A DNA stretch of 34,024 nucleotides from positions 1-34,024 of the forward strand of contig JBBPIE010000049.1 in NCBI GenBank assembly GCA_038040485.1, read 5' to 3'. The translations under genes were made by a program, and so were the position numbers. This document shows, in pieces, positions 1-7,172 of this stretch; positions within the stretch are counted from its first letter, which is position 1, and each line of letters begins with the position of its first letter. The DNA comes from Onstottus_B arcticum (GTDB lineage Bacteria; Acidobacteriota; Blastocatellia; UBA7656). The notes beneath the pieces were generated by a model. It saw only the letters and a list, made by a program, of their open reading frames with translations. It was not told the DNA's origin and searched no databases.

Positions 1-822
1 CGACATAAGAATAGCTGAAATCGAGGTCAATCTTTTCATGACCATATTCATTCGGTTTCCTGAAACCGACAGGTAGGCATCCATTGTCGCTCCCAGCAAA
101 TCGCGTAGAGTATCAATAGTGTCAGCGACCCGAATCAAATGATCGAAAACATCTTGAAAGTAGACGTGAGTTTCGCGTGAAAAGATTTGCTGTTCGCGAC
201 GTAATAACGTATTGAACACATCTCGCAAAGGCGTGACAGACCGGCGCAAGAAGAGCAAGTCTTTCTTTATGCGAAAAATCTCTTTCAATGCTTCTACCTG
301 AAAATCTACAAAGATCTGATCCTCCAACTCATCCATTCGATCAGAAAGCGCATCAAGCAGCGGCATGTAATCATCCACGATAGCGTCGATCAGCAGATAT
401 GCCAATAAACCTGTGCCTCGTTCAGCTAAATCCGTCCACCCCCGCCAGAGCCTTTCGGCGGTCTCTATAGTGCGTATGGGCTGACTATGAACGGTGACTA
501 AATAGTTCTTGCCTAGAAAAATATTCAACTCGCGAAGTTCCAGATGTCTTCCCAAGACTAATTCAGCCTCATAGAGAACGATAAAGTAGTAACCTTGGAA
601 CTCTTCTACTTTCGGGCGCTGATGTTCGTTGCGGCAGTCCTCAATCGACAGAGGATGAAAGCCAAATTCTTTAGCTAATTCTTCAAAATCCTCGCTTGTC
701 GGATCAGCCACATCTACCCAAATAATGTTAGGGGCTATTTCACATAGAGCACTGATCTCATCAGGATCATCGCATTTGGTAAAAGTTCTGGTTTCGCGAT
801 TGAGCACAAGCGTCTTAATCAT
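1..822 (-). CDS. corA: CorA-family Mg2+/Co2+ transport protein (C-terminus cut off by window edge)
   Basis: The start codon is the CAT at 820-822 and the frame stays open to position 1, giving 274 residues. Visible are the N-terminal cytoplasmic alpha/beta domain (WVDVADPTSEDFEELAKEF, HPLSIEDC, a run ending in YYFIVLY) and the long helical part (MDELEDQIF, LLFLRRSVTPLRDVF). The sequence runs off the window at GNRMNMVMKRLTSISAILMS, which in CorA proteins lies immediately before the first transmembrane helix and the GMN selectivity loop, so the pore itself is outside. Family members are about 310-330 residues, so roughly 45-50 are missing. CorA pentamers admit Mg2+ (also Co2+ or Ni2+) across the inner membrane. 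A GGGAGGACGAGG stretch upstream contains a ribosome binding site. The upstream neighbour on the same strand is also a predicted cation transporter. Identification is by motif memory and is strong. Confidence 0.93.
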   Translation of the reverse strand, partial: MIKTLVLNRETRTFTKCDDPDEISALCEIAPNIIWVDVADPTSEDFEELAKEFGFHPLSIEDCRNEHQRPKVEEFQGYYFIVLYEAELVLGRHLELRELNIFLGKNYLVTVHSQPIRTIETAERLWRGWTDLAERGTGLLAYLLIDAIVDDYMPLLDALSDRMDELEDQIFVDFQVEALKEIFRIKKDLLFLRRSVTPLRDVFNTLLRREQQIFSRETHVYFQDVFDHLIRVADTIDTLRDLLGATMDAYLSVSGNRMNMVMKRLTSISAILMS

Positions 823-1155
823 AGATTACCTCGTCCTCCCATGACTGAACCACAATAAGCAGAGCGGATCTTATCAATCCAGATGGACTCCGCTCCCCTG
901 GCTCCGGAAGTGAGCGGGCTCTTGTTGTCCTCACCCCGTTGAGTTTTCAGCGCCTTCGTGTTCTCAGATGACGACTTATCACGAGTAGTGATAGTAGAAG
1001 AAGGCTGAACAATTCCTGACTCCGTTTGAATTCGGACAGCGCGTCAACGACTGCCGCCGAGCCGTCCGCAGGAACCATAGCCAATTGCGACTGCAAAGCC
1101 AACCGGCCTCTCCCGGGGTGGCTCAGTTTGAAGGTCGTAACACACAGATATAGGC
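823..1155. other. 333-bp non-coding spacer between corA and the GDT1-like gene
   Basis: No convincing coding frame is seen on either strand. It contains small inverted repeats, for example TATCAC/GTGATA around 977-993 and CCGCTC/GAGCGG at 890-917, but no T-tract that would make either an obvious terminator. I looked for the conserved blocks of the M-box magnesium riboswitch, because the spacer lies upstream of corA on the minus strand, and did not recognise them. It may hold the corA promoter and 5' leader. Confidence 0.5.
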
Positions 1156-1428
1156 TTATCTTGAGATTAGAGTCCAAATCCCGACGCCAATGAAGCCGAA
1201 TCCAGCTATCCATTTGAGAGTCGACGGCGAGATAAACTTTTCAAGTTGTGACCCTACCAAGACACCAATGCCGGCGGCTAGAACGAGTGCGGTAGAGGAA
1301 GCTAAGAACATTACCCACTTGTTCGTCTTCACGTCGGCTGAAAACAGCATTGTCGCAAGTTGGGTTTTATCACCAATCTCCGCTAGAAAAACAGTCGCCG
1401 CAACTGAAAAGAAGGTTTTCCAAAACAT
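1156..1428 (-). CDS. GDT1/TMEM165 (UPF0016) family cation transporter, single-repeat form
   Basis: A 90-residue, almost wholly hydrophobic protein with three predicted membrane segments (about residues 5-18, 38-58 and 71-88). The family signature E-x-G-D-K-T-Q is at residues 17-23 (EIGDKTQ), in the first helix, where the acidic residues bind the cation. Larger GDT1/TMEM165 proteins carry two such repeats in inverted topology; this gene encodes one, so it would have to work as a homo- or heterodimer. Bacterial members are linked to Mn2+ export or Mn2+/Ca2+ exchange in the inner membrane. AGGGG before the ATG at 1426-1428 serves as ribosome binding site. No second half-gene is seen next to it. 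I looked for a yybP-ykoY manganese riboswitch upstream and did not recognise one. The following gene on the same strand is corA, so this end of the window holds two cation-transport genes. Confidence 0.85.
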   Translation of the reverse strand: MFWKTFFSVAATVFLAEIGDKTQLATMLFSADVKTNKWVMFLASSTALVLAAGIGVLVGSQLEKFISPSTLKWIAGFGFIGVGIWTLISR

Positions 1429-1526
1429 AGTAAGCCCCTGAGTTAGTCTTCACACTGGTCAACTATGCAACCGGCCAGAAACGCATTGATGGCAGCGCGC
1501 CTCGGGTCTGAAGCTTACCGAAAAGA

Positions 1527-1556
1527 TTGCAAAGCGCCAAAACCCTCTGGTATAGT
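1527..1556 (+). promoter_or_regulatory. Possible sigma-70-type promoter giving a near-leaderless transcript
   Basis: TTGCAA (1527-1532) and TATAGT (1551-1556) are separated by 18 bases. Transcription would start about 1562-1565, essentially at the ATG of the hypothetical gene at 1565, which has no Shine-Dalgarno sequence. Seen by eye only. Confidence 0.35.
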
Positions 1557-1564
1557 CCCGCCCA

Positions 1565-1969
1565 ATGAGATCCGGCCGGCACACAGGCAAGATGTTATTG
1601 CTGCTGATTGCCATTGCAGTCTGCCCCCTTGATTCACCAAAACAGCAAGGTCAAAAAGGGTCCGCTCTAAATCAACCGACGCTTCAATTTGGTCGATCAG
1701 TGCTGGGTGATGGCGAAGGCCGATTCGAACATGCTTGGCAGTACTATGCAGGTCGATTTGACTCGGGCGGCACGAACTTAACCGCGCTTGATGAATCGAG
1801 TCAAGAAACCACGGACCCAGGCGAAAGCGGATCGGATCAGATCGTTACCTCCGTTTGCTCCGCGCCGCCGTGCTCACCCGTTCTCACAGGTCAATTGAGT
1901 TCCGCTTCTGTTTTGTCAGACGCCGGACGTTCTCCTTCCGAAAGAAGTCCTCCTCCCATTCTCGTCTGA
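1565..1969 (+). CDS. Hypothetical secreted protein, possibly frameshifted
   Basis: A 134-residue frame whose N-terminus looks like a signal peptide: positive residues (R2, R5, K9), a hydrophobic run LLLLIAIAV, then a polar region. I recognise no domain. No Shine-Dalgarno sequence precedes the ATG, but a promoter-like element ends eight bases upstream, so translation could be leaderless. The last 40 or so residues are Ser/Pro-rich and look unlike the rest. In another plus-strand frame (codons starting at positions divisible by 3), the stretch from about 1899 to a TGA at 2160-2162 has no stop and reads as an Arg/Glu-rich helical sequence (ALERTATRQIRQVETALRRR, then EATRARLLERLTRLETVEDR). A one-base frameshift near 1890-1920 would join the two into one protein of about 195 residues. 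It could be a degraded gene, a sequencing error, or chance; whether it is a gene at all is uncertain. Confidence 0.35.
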   Translation: MRSGRHTGKMLLLLIAIAVCPLDSPKQQGQKGSALNQPTLQFGRSVLGDGEGRFEHAWQYYAGRFDSGGTNLTALDESSQETTDPGESGSDQIVTSVCSAPPCSPVLTGQLSSASVLSDAGRSPSERSPPPILV

Positions 1970-2581
1970 ATCGTTTCCATCGCCGACCGCACGCGCGGCT
2001 CTTGAGCGTACAGCTACGCGACAAATCCGGCAGGTGGAGACTGCGCTTCGCCGGCGAAGTGAAGCAACTCGCGCGAGACTACTCGAACGTTTGACACGGC
2101 TTGAAACGGTAGAGGACCGGGACAGAGCTTCTCCTCGCCCGGATCGTACGCAGGCCTGGTGAATGAGCCTGGTAGATCAGGGGAGAGGTCACGGGGTTGG
2201 TCATCACGACTCGTTCGATCCGGGCGAGAAGAAGCTTAGTGTCCCTGGTTGGTTGGGCTCCTCGAGAGCGGATCAACAATTCTGGCCGTGCATCGATTGG
2301 ATAAAGCGGATACGCCGGCTCGCGACGCAAGTCGCGCGGGGGCGCTGCATTGAAGGAGCAGAGCTTTCTAACCTGGAGCCGCAGGCCGAAGAACCGAGAG
2401 ACGCGAACTTGTCTCCTGACGCCCGCTGCATTCCACCCAGGGCCGGCTCTTCTCTAACGGCGTCCCGCGCGGCTTGCGCCGCTGGCCGTCAGCCGCACCG
2501 CCTCCACGCCCATTCACACGACCGCTCAGGTCCGGTGCGCCCGGGAAACTACAAACAAAGCGCGTGAGTTGTGCGGGTTTA
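1970..2581. other. 612-bp stretch without a convincing gene
   Basis: It lies downstream of the hypothetical gene (plus strand) and of the aldehyde dehydrogenase (minus strand). The only protein-like reading is the helical continuation up to 2162 described with the hypothetical gene at 1565. From 2163 to 2581 several frames are open because of high GC, but none shows a recognisable domain or a good start. No tRNA, terminator with T-tract or repeat array was recognised. Confidence 0.5.
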
Positions 2582-4330
2582 TCAACTTCGAGCGAAGATA
2601 TCGCGTTCCTCGGCCAACTCGCGAGCCGCCGGCGTGATGATTGTCTTCTGGTTGATGTATATCTTCTCGCGGGCGGTGATAGCTCGCTTGACGTCTTCCT
2701 CGCAAACGAAATCGTAGACGCGTCCATTGGCAGCACCGTTGGAAGCGGAGCTGGCTGCTTGCGGTTGAGCCGGAGCAGCCGCGGGCGGAGGAAGATTAGG
2801 AAGGGCTTCGCTCTTCAGCTCAGCGGTGGCGGCCGATGCCGGGGTTACCGCCTGGTGCGAGTGTTGATCTACGTGGCGCTCCGCCAAAAACCGATCCACC
2901 AGCGCTGCGATTGAAGCACGATCGACGACAGCTCCACCAGAGGCCGCGCGCACCGCGGGACGCTCACCAGCGGCGACCTGATTGATAGGCTTCGTCTCGA
3001 AGGCGATTCGCTTGACGTCCATCAGATGACGGGGTGAGATGTTGTCCGACGTCACGTTCCCACCCCAGGAGCCGCACCCCAACGTCATCGAAGGCTCAAG
3101 GTCCGTGGTGAAACCGATCGCGCCATGAGTGGACGGGCTGTTCACCACGACCCGCGATGCCGGCATTCGTAGTCCGTACTCGCGCGCCGCGTCCCGGCTC
3201 TGAGTGTGAATTGAAGCGGTGTGGCCCATTCCGCCATATCGCAGGATCTGCGCGCAGCGCTCGCTCCCCTCGTCCATGCTGTCGACGACATAGTAAGCCA
3301 GTATCGGTGAGAGCTTCTCCATCGAAAGCGGAAAGTCGCGGCCGACTCCGCTCAGCTCGCATAGCATTGCGCGCGTCCCCTCGGGAATCGAAATGCCCGC
3401 CATCTCCGCGATGACGTTTGCGCGCTTGCCGACGATTTTCGGGTTAAGCGTGTTGGTGGCGGTCGCCACCACGCGCGTCAGGGCCTCTTGCTTTTCTTTG
3501 TCGAGGAAGCAGGCGCCTTCCGCCTCGAATCGCTCGCGCACTTCGGCGTCAATCGTGCGCTCGACCACGACGGATTGCTCGGACGAACAGATAGTCCCGT
3601 TGTCGAAGCACTTGCTAGTCAGGATGTCGCGCACCGCTTTTGTTATGTTAGCCGACCGCTCGATCATCGCAGGCACATTGCCGGGACCGACGCCGAACGC
3701 AGGCTTGCCTGAAGAGTAAGCCGCGCGGACAAGCCCGATCCCGCCAGTAGCCAGGATCAACGCCGTGCGCTTGTGCTTCATCAATTCCTGTGTGCCTTCG
3801 ATCGTCGCAAGCGACATGCACCCGATCGCGCCGGCTGGAAGCCCCGCAGCTTCGCCTGCTTCTCGCATCACCCTTGCGGTCTCGCTTATGCAATTGGCCG
3901 CCGAAGGATGCGGGCTTAGCACGACCGCGTCGCGAGCTTTGATAGCGATAAGAATCTTGAAGATCGCAGTCGAAGTAGGGTTGGTCGAAGGGATGACCGC
4001 ACACACAACGCCGCGCGGGGAAGCGACCTCGATGATGCTGTCGGTTTGTCGAATCACCCCGACTGTTCGCATCGGTCGAATAAAGTTGAAGACCTGCTCT
4101 GCTGAAAACCTGTTCTTTGTCGCCTTGTCGGCGGCGGAGCCGTAACCTGTTTCGAGGTGCGCCATCTCGCCAAGCCTGTAGGCGTCCTGTTGAGCCACCC
4201 GCGCCATCGCGCTGACTATTTCGTCGACCTTTTCCTGCGAGAACGTCGCGAGTGTCTTTTGAGCTTCGAACGCTCGCTCCGCCAGCTCACGGGCCTGCTC
4301 GATGGATTGGAGGTGCTTATCGCTGCTCAT
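2582..4330 (-). CDS. CoA-acylating aldehyde dehydrogenase of a bacterial microcompartment (EutE/PduP-like)
   Basis: A 582-residue protein. Residues 1 to about 450 form the aldehyde dehydrogenase fold, with IPSTNPTSTAIFK near 113-125, the glycine-rich ATGGIGLVRAAYSSGKPAFG region near 194-213, GVGPGNVPA, and the catalytic Cys248 in NGTICSSEQ. This is the pattern of enzymes that convert an aldehyde, NAD+ and CoA to acyl-CoA, such as EutE and PduP (usually 460-470 residues). The extra C-terminus is an Ala/Pro-rich linker (about 485-535) and a folded-looking tail (538-582) with EEDVKRAI and TIITPAARELAEER. That tail resembles the TPSAREL module at the N-terminus of EutT and probably targets or docks the enzyme in the shell. 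The gene follows a BMC-H shell gene by about 96 bp on the same strand, which supports a microcompartment role. The substrate aldehyde cannot be told. Confidence 0.9.
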   Translation of the reverse strand: MSSDKHLQSIEQARELAERAFEAQKTLATFSQEKVDEIVSAMARVAQQDAYRLGEMAHLETGYGSAADKATKNRFSAEQVFNFIRPMRTVGVIRQTDSIIEVASPRGVVCAVIPSTNPTSTAIFKILIAIKARDAVVLSPHPSAANCISETARVMREAGEAAGLPAGAIGCMSLATIEGTQELMKHKRTALILATGGIGLVRAAYSSGKPAFGVGPGNVPAMIERSANITKAVRDILTSKCFDNGTICSSEQSVVVERTIDAEVRERFEAEGACFLDKEKQEALTRVVATATNTLNPKIVGKRANVIAEMAGISIPEGTRAMLCELSGVGRDFPLSMEKLSPILAYYVVDSMDEGSERCAQILRYGGMGHTASIHTQSRDAAREYGLRMPASRVVVNSPSTHGAIGFTTDLEPSMTLGCGSWGGNVTSDNISPRHLMDVKRIAFETKPINQVAAGERPAVRAASGGAVVDRASIAALVDRFLAERHVDQHSHQAVTPASAATAELKSEALPNLPPPAAAPAQPQAASSASNGAANGRVYDFVCEEDVKRAITAREKIYINQKTIITPAARELAEERDIFARS

Positions 4331-4347
4331 GATTCCGGTTCCACTAG

Positions 4348-4430
4348 CTAGAGTTTCTCGTGTTGGTTGCGAGGTTGATAGCAGATCACGAACCGCAAAC
4401 GCCTGATCACGAACCCGAAACTAACTCTAG
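4348..4430. repeat. Degenerate heptamer-type inverted repeat between the two microcompartment genes
   Basis: Outer arms CTAGAGTT (4348-4355) and AACTCTAG (4423-4430) are exact inverse complements. Inside are units such as GATCACG AACCGCA AACGCCT GATCACG AACCCGA, readable with a 7-base period. The right arm contains the stop codon of the shell-protein gene (4427-4429). It resembles the heptamer hairpins in the ribosomal operon but is less regular. Confidence 0.45.
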
Positions 4431-4822
4431 GATTTCACCCGGTCTTTGGCCGAAGACTGAAGCGATCGCTTCCCGTCCCCTTGTGTCCCTGCGGTCAACT
4501 GGCCGCGAGCCTCGCCGCCCGTCAGTTGCTGTCCGCCGCTCATCAAGCCCGCAGCCTCGAGAACCTGTTCGAGCTCACGATGCGGGCGCGGAATGACGTG
4601 AACGCTGACCAGCTCGCCGACTCGGCGGGCAGCGGCGGCCCCTGCGTCGGTTGCGGCCTTCACGGCTCCAACGTCGCCGCGGCAGAGCACAGTTACGTAC
4701 CCGGCGCCGATGTACTCGCGACCCACAAGAATTACGTTCGCGGCCTTTGCCATGGCGTCGGCCGCTTCAACAGCGCCGACAAACCCTTTGGTCTCGATCA
4801 ATCCGAGCGCTTCGGTATTCAT
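4427..4822 (-). CDS. BMC-H microcompartment shell protein (PduA/EutM-like)
   Basis: I take the ATG at 4820-4822, which is preceded by GGAGGAA, giving 131 residues; a longer reading from 5002 would add 60 residues unlike any shell protein. Residues 3 to about 82 are one BMC domain: EALGLIETKGFVGAVEAAD, then EYIGAGYVTVLCRGDVGAV, AATDAGAAAA, and VHVIPRPH, all typical of hexameric PduA/EutM-like subunits. The pore loop reads I-G-A-G instead of the commoner G-S-G. The roughly 45 C-terminal residues after HRELEQVLEAAG are a polar Gly/Gln/Ser/Lys-rich tail of unknown role. Hexamers tile into the flat facets of the protein shell, and the pore passes small polar metabolites. The following gene encodes the likely cargo aldehyde dehydrogenase. 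No other shell types (BMC-T, or BMC-P pentamers) are in the window, so this pair cannot close a shell alone. Confidence 0.93.
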   Translation of the reverse strand: MNTEALGLIETKGFVGAVEAADAMAKAANVILVGREYIGAGYVTVLCRGDVGAVKAATDAGAAAARRVGELVSVHVIPRPHRELEQVLEAAGLMSGGQQLTGGEARGQLTAGTQGDGKRSLQSSAKDRVKS

Positions 4823-4907
4823 AGAAAGATTCCTCCGTGTTTGACTCGAAATAATGAGCGTTGAGCGCGAGCAACCGGCGAGATTCACTTGCTCTCGAAG
4901 AGCCTCA

Positions 4908-4936
4908 AACCTAACAAAACGAGCCCCCACCGTCAA
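4908..4936 (-). promoter_or_regulatory. Candidate promoter of the BMC gene pair
   Basis: Read on the minus strand: TTGACG (4936-4931), a 17-base spacer, then TAGGTT (4913-4908), about 85 bases before the shell-protein start. The -35 is good and the -10 is weak. It is back-to-back with the rodZ promoter; both -35 boxes sit in the word GCTTGAC. Confidence 0.35.
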
Positions 4937-4995
4937 GCAATGCAAATGCACAGTCAGCGCAATGAACCGGGGTGTGAGGTCGAAGTGACCGTTGC

Positions 4996-5024
4996 TTGAC
5001 ACTGCTTAGACCATACTCTAAGAT
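4996..5024 (+). promoter_or_regulatory. Candidate sigma-70-type promoter of rodZ
   Basis: A perfect -35 TTGACA (4996-5001), a 17-base spacer and TAAGAT (5019-5024). The start of transcription would be near 5031, about 45 bases before the rodZ ATG. No gene other than rodZ could be served on this strand. Confidence 0.6.
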
Positions 5025-5075
5025 GAGCGTCGATCCTCCTATCAATCGCAGGCACAAGAGAGGTCGCTCGGCTTT

Positions 5076-5939
5076 ATGCCGACACTGGGCGAAGAACTGA
5101 GGCGCAAGCGCGAAGAACGCGGCATCACGCTGGCCGAGATTTCAGAATCGACCAGGATCGGTACGCGCTTCCTCAAAGCCATCGAAACCGACAACTTCTC
5201 CACCCTGCCGGGCGGTATCTTCACTCGTTCGTTCATTCGCGCTTACGCAAAGCAAGTAGGCATGAATGAAGACGAAGCCATCACGCTTTATCAGCAACAA
5301 ATCACCGGACCAACAGACGAGCCTCAGGAAGAAACCCCGCCGCCCGCTCTGGCCGCCAGGCCTGAACCGCTCAAGGCAAAGCTCTCAACGCCGCCCGAAC
5401 CGAAACCACGGCGCTTCGAACCAGTAGCGTTTCGGCAAACTCCTACACGAACAAGCTGGCCGACGATCGTGATAGGCGCGGGTATTCTGTTGTTTGTCGT
5501 CATCATCGTTTTGGGAATCGTCAAACAGTTGAACCGCGCGGGAAACGAGCCAGCGCCGGGCCCTGCTCCGGTGGCGCAGAAGAGCGAGCCGCCAAAGCCT
5601 GCGCCTCAGCCGAGTACCCCGTCCTCTCAACCCGACTCGTCGCCGCCTCCCCCTGCAACTTCGAGCGGCGAGCCTCTGGTGGTGAAGCTTGAGGCCGCCA
5701 CAGGCGACGCATGGATTCGCTATCAGGTTGATGACGCCAAGCCGACAACACTGGTTTTGAAGCAGGGCCAGACGACTGACATCCCGCCGGCTCAAAGCCA
5801 GGTGACCCTCAACTTTGGCAACCGGACTACGCTCAAGATGAAGATCAACAACCGCGACGCGAACTTCCCCGCCGACACACCGAAGTTCAGTTCCAAAGTC
5901 ATCATCTCTCGCGATAACTTCCAAACGTACTTCCAATAG
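5076..5939 (+). CDS. rodZ: RodZ-like cell-shape/membrane protein (HTH domain, one TM helix, DUF4115)
   Basis: A 287-residue protein. Residues 3 to about 70 form an HTH_25/Cro-like helix-turn-helix (LGEELRRKREERGITLAEIS, RFLKAIETDNFSTLPGGIFTR-S-FIRAYAK), the standard N-terminus of RodZ proteins. A Pro/Glu-rich linker follows, then one transmembrane helix (about 128-149), a second long Pro/Ser-rich linker, and a C-terminal beta-rich DUF4115 domain (about 205-287; AWIRYQVDDAKPTTLVLKQG). In rod-shaped bacteria RodZ bridges cytoplasmic MreB and the periplasmic wall-elongation machinery. No mreB is in the window, so the role is inferred from architecture. GAGAGG lies 12-13 bases before the ATG, and a good promoter is upstream at 4996. 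It is divergent from the microcompartment operon and converges on the hypothetical gene at 5995. Confidence 0.85.
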   Translation: MPTLGEELRRKREERGITLAEISESTRIGTRFLKAIETDNFSTLPGGIFTRSFIRAYAKQVGMNEDEAITLYQQQITGPTDEPQEETPPPALAARPEPLKAKLSTPPEPKPRRFEPVAFRQTPTRTSWPTIVIGAGILLFVVIIVLGIVKQLNRAGNEPAPGPAPVAQKSEPPKPAPQPSTPSSQPDSSPPPPATSSGEPLVVKLEAATGDAWIRYQVDDAKPTTLVLKQGQTTDIPPAQSQVTLNFGNRTTLKMKINNRDANFPADTPKFSSKVIISRDNFQTYFQ

Positions 5940-5994
5940 GCACTATTCCTCTGTCGTTGCATCTAGCTAAGCTCGTTGTGCGTAGGCGAAATCC

Positions 5995-7083
5995 TCAACT
6001 GTCTTCTTGAGGACGATGGGCGGTGTCTTTGTTTGATTTCTTGTCTGGCTTATTAAGCCCGTGATCTATGGCAAATTTCCTGCCCGGCTGCGTGAGGGAA
6101 ATCCCGTCAGCATACGGGCCACGTTCAACGGATATGTACTTATGCTTCTCTTCTAATTCGTGAAGATGGAATTGGATGCTTACTTCATCTGGAGACGGCG
6201 TCTGTTCGAGATAGCGCAAATGTCCGAGCGTGTTGTAGAACTCATTCCTAGTGCAGGAGCCGCCGTTCTTCGCCAAGATTCGGAGTATTAGTATGCTTAC
6301 TTCGGGAAGTGCGACGTCGGCTTTGATCGGGCCGCCAATGGGTGCTTGATGTCTGGCCATTCTTTGTTTGTTGACAACATCAACCCATGAGTCGTCTTCA
6401 AGTCTTTGTAAGATGAGGTCTTTTGTCTTCGGAAAAGGGTCACCGGTTTGACTATACCCTTCGTCAATCTTATACCGCTGCGGATGATAGCGACATTGAA
6501 GATATTGATAGGGACCAAAACGGCGATTAGAACGCCCAGACATGGGGGTGGGCGAATCGCATTCGGGGCATAGCGGTGTTAGGCTGCGCGGCGTCTTATC
6601 AATCTCCTTTTGGTAACGCCAGCGCCAGAGTACCCCATAAAACGTATCTTCTGTGTACTCGGTCCATTGATCGCCGTATCCAGAATGGAAACAATGAGCG
6701 GGATACACGGGAGCATCAGCATCTGGTGGCTTAGCGACCTGCGGCGTCTCTGGCGCGTTGGGTTGCGGCTCAGTTTTTCCCTCTGTGGACACTAGCTTAG
6801 GGGCCGGGCCGGGCTTGGGCTTGACGGACGGCTGGAATGTCGGTGTGGCTTCTTCAAGTGCCTGAGTGGGCGCACTTGGATCTATCGGAATCTTCGCTGG
6901 AGCTGCGCGCAACTTTGAAAGTGCTCGCGGCAACCAAAGAGAGGCCGTGAGGAAAAACAGTACAATCGCTGCTATAAACAAGAGGAGCGCAGTAGTGTCA
7001 TGATTAAGGGCCTTGAAAGTGCCGGACGCAGTCAGCAATCCAGCAACGAGCACAAAAAGGCTGTTCAGAGTTTTCTTGCGCAT
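5995..7083 (-). CDS. Hypothetical membrane-anchored protein with zinc-ribbon-like and winged-helix-like regions
   Basis: I do not recognise this 362-residue protein. It begins with two hydrophobic helices (about 6-22 and 30-50), followed by a Pro/Lys/Thr-rich linker (55-125). A Cys- and aromatic-rich middle has C131, the pair C172-P-E-C175 and C197-R-Y-H, which could bind zinc. The C-terminal third (about 257-342) has the rhythm of a winged helix: EVSILILRILAKNGGSCTRN, an EFYNTLG helix, QFHLHELEEKHKYISVE, then a YADGISLT-x-PGRKFA wing. The stop is at 5995-5997. The start CAT at 7081-7083 has only a weak GGGG upstream. It is more AT-rich than rodZ and dinG and sits at the left end of the accessory segment. 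It could be a membrane-tethered regulator or sensor; that is a guess from layout. Confidence 0.7.
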   Translation of the reverse strand: MRKKTLNSLFVLVAGLLTASGTFKALNHDTTALLLFIAAIVLFFLTASLWLPRALSKLRAAPAKIPIDPSAPTQALEEATPTFQPSVKPKPGPAPKLVSTEGKTEPQPNAPETPQVAKPPDADAPVYPAHCFHSGYGDQWTEYTEDTFYGVLWRWRYQKEIDKTPRSLTPLCPECDSPTPMSGRSNRRFGPYQYLQCRYHPQRYKIDEGYSQTGDPFPKTKDLILQRLEDDSWVDVVNKQRMARHQAPIGGPIKADVALPEVSILILRILAKNGGSCTRNEFYNTLGHLRYLEQTPSPDEVSIQFHLHELEEKHKYISVERGPYADGISLTQPGRKFAIDHGLNKPDKKSNKDTAHRPQEDS

Positions 7084-7172
7084 TCGCCCCGTTCAAATCG
7101 ACCGCGCGGATCTTTGCACTGGCACGTCAGATATTCATATTCGCTGTGATACAAGGCTGCCTTTTCTACGCA

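Noticed and set aside
823..1155. Magnesium (M-box) riboswitch upstream of corA
   Set aside because: Conserved blocks were not recognised.
1429..1564. yybP-ykoY manganese riboswitch upstream of the GDT1-like gene
   Set aside because: The characteristic GGGGAGTA and CCTGAG blocks in proper order were not seen.
2163..2567. 134-codon plus-strand frame
   Set aside because: No ribosome binding site, no domain and a composition expected from high-GC chance frames.
4823..5002. N-terminal extension of 60 residues on the BMC-H shell protein
   Set aside because: It lies before a strong GGAGGAA ribosome binding site, includes the candidate promoter, and no shell protein has such a sequence.
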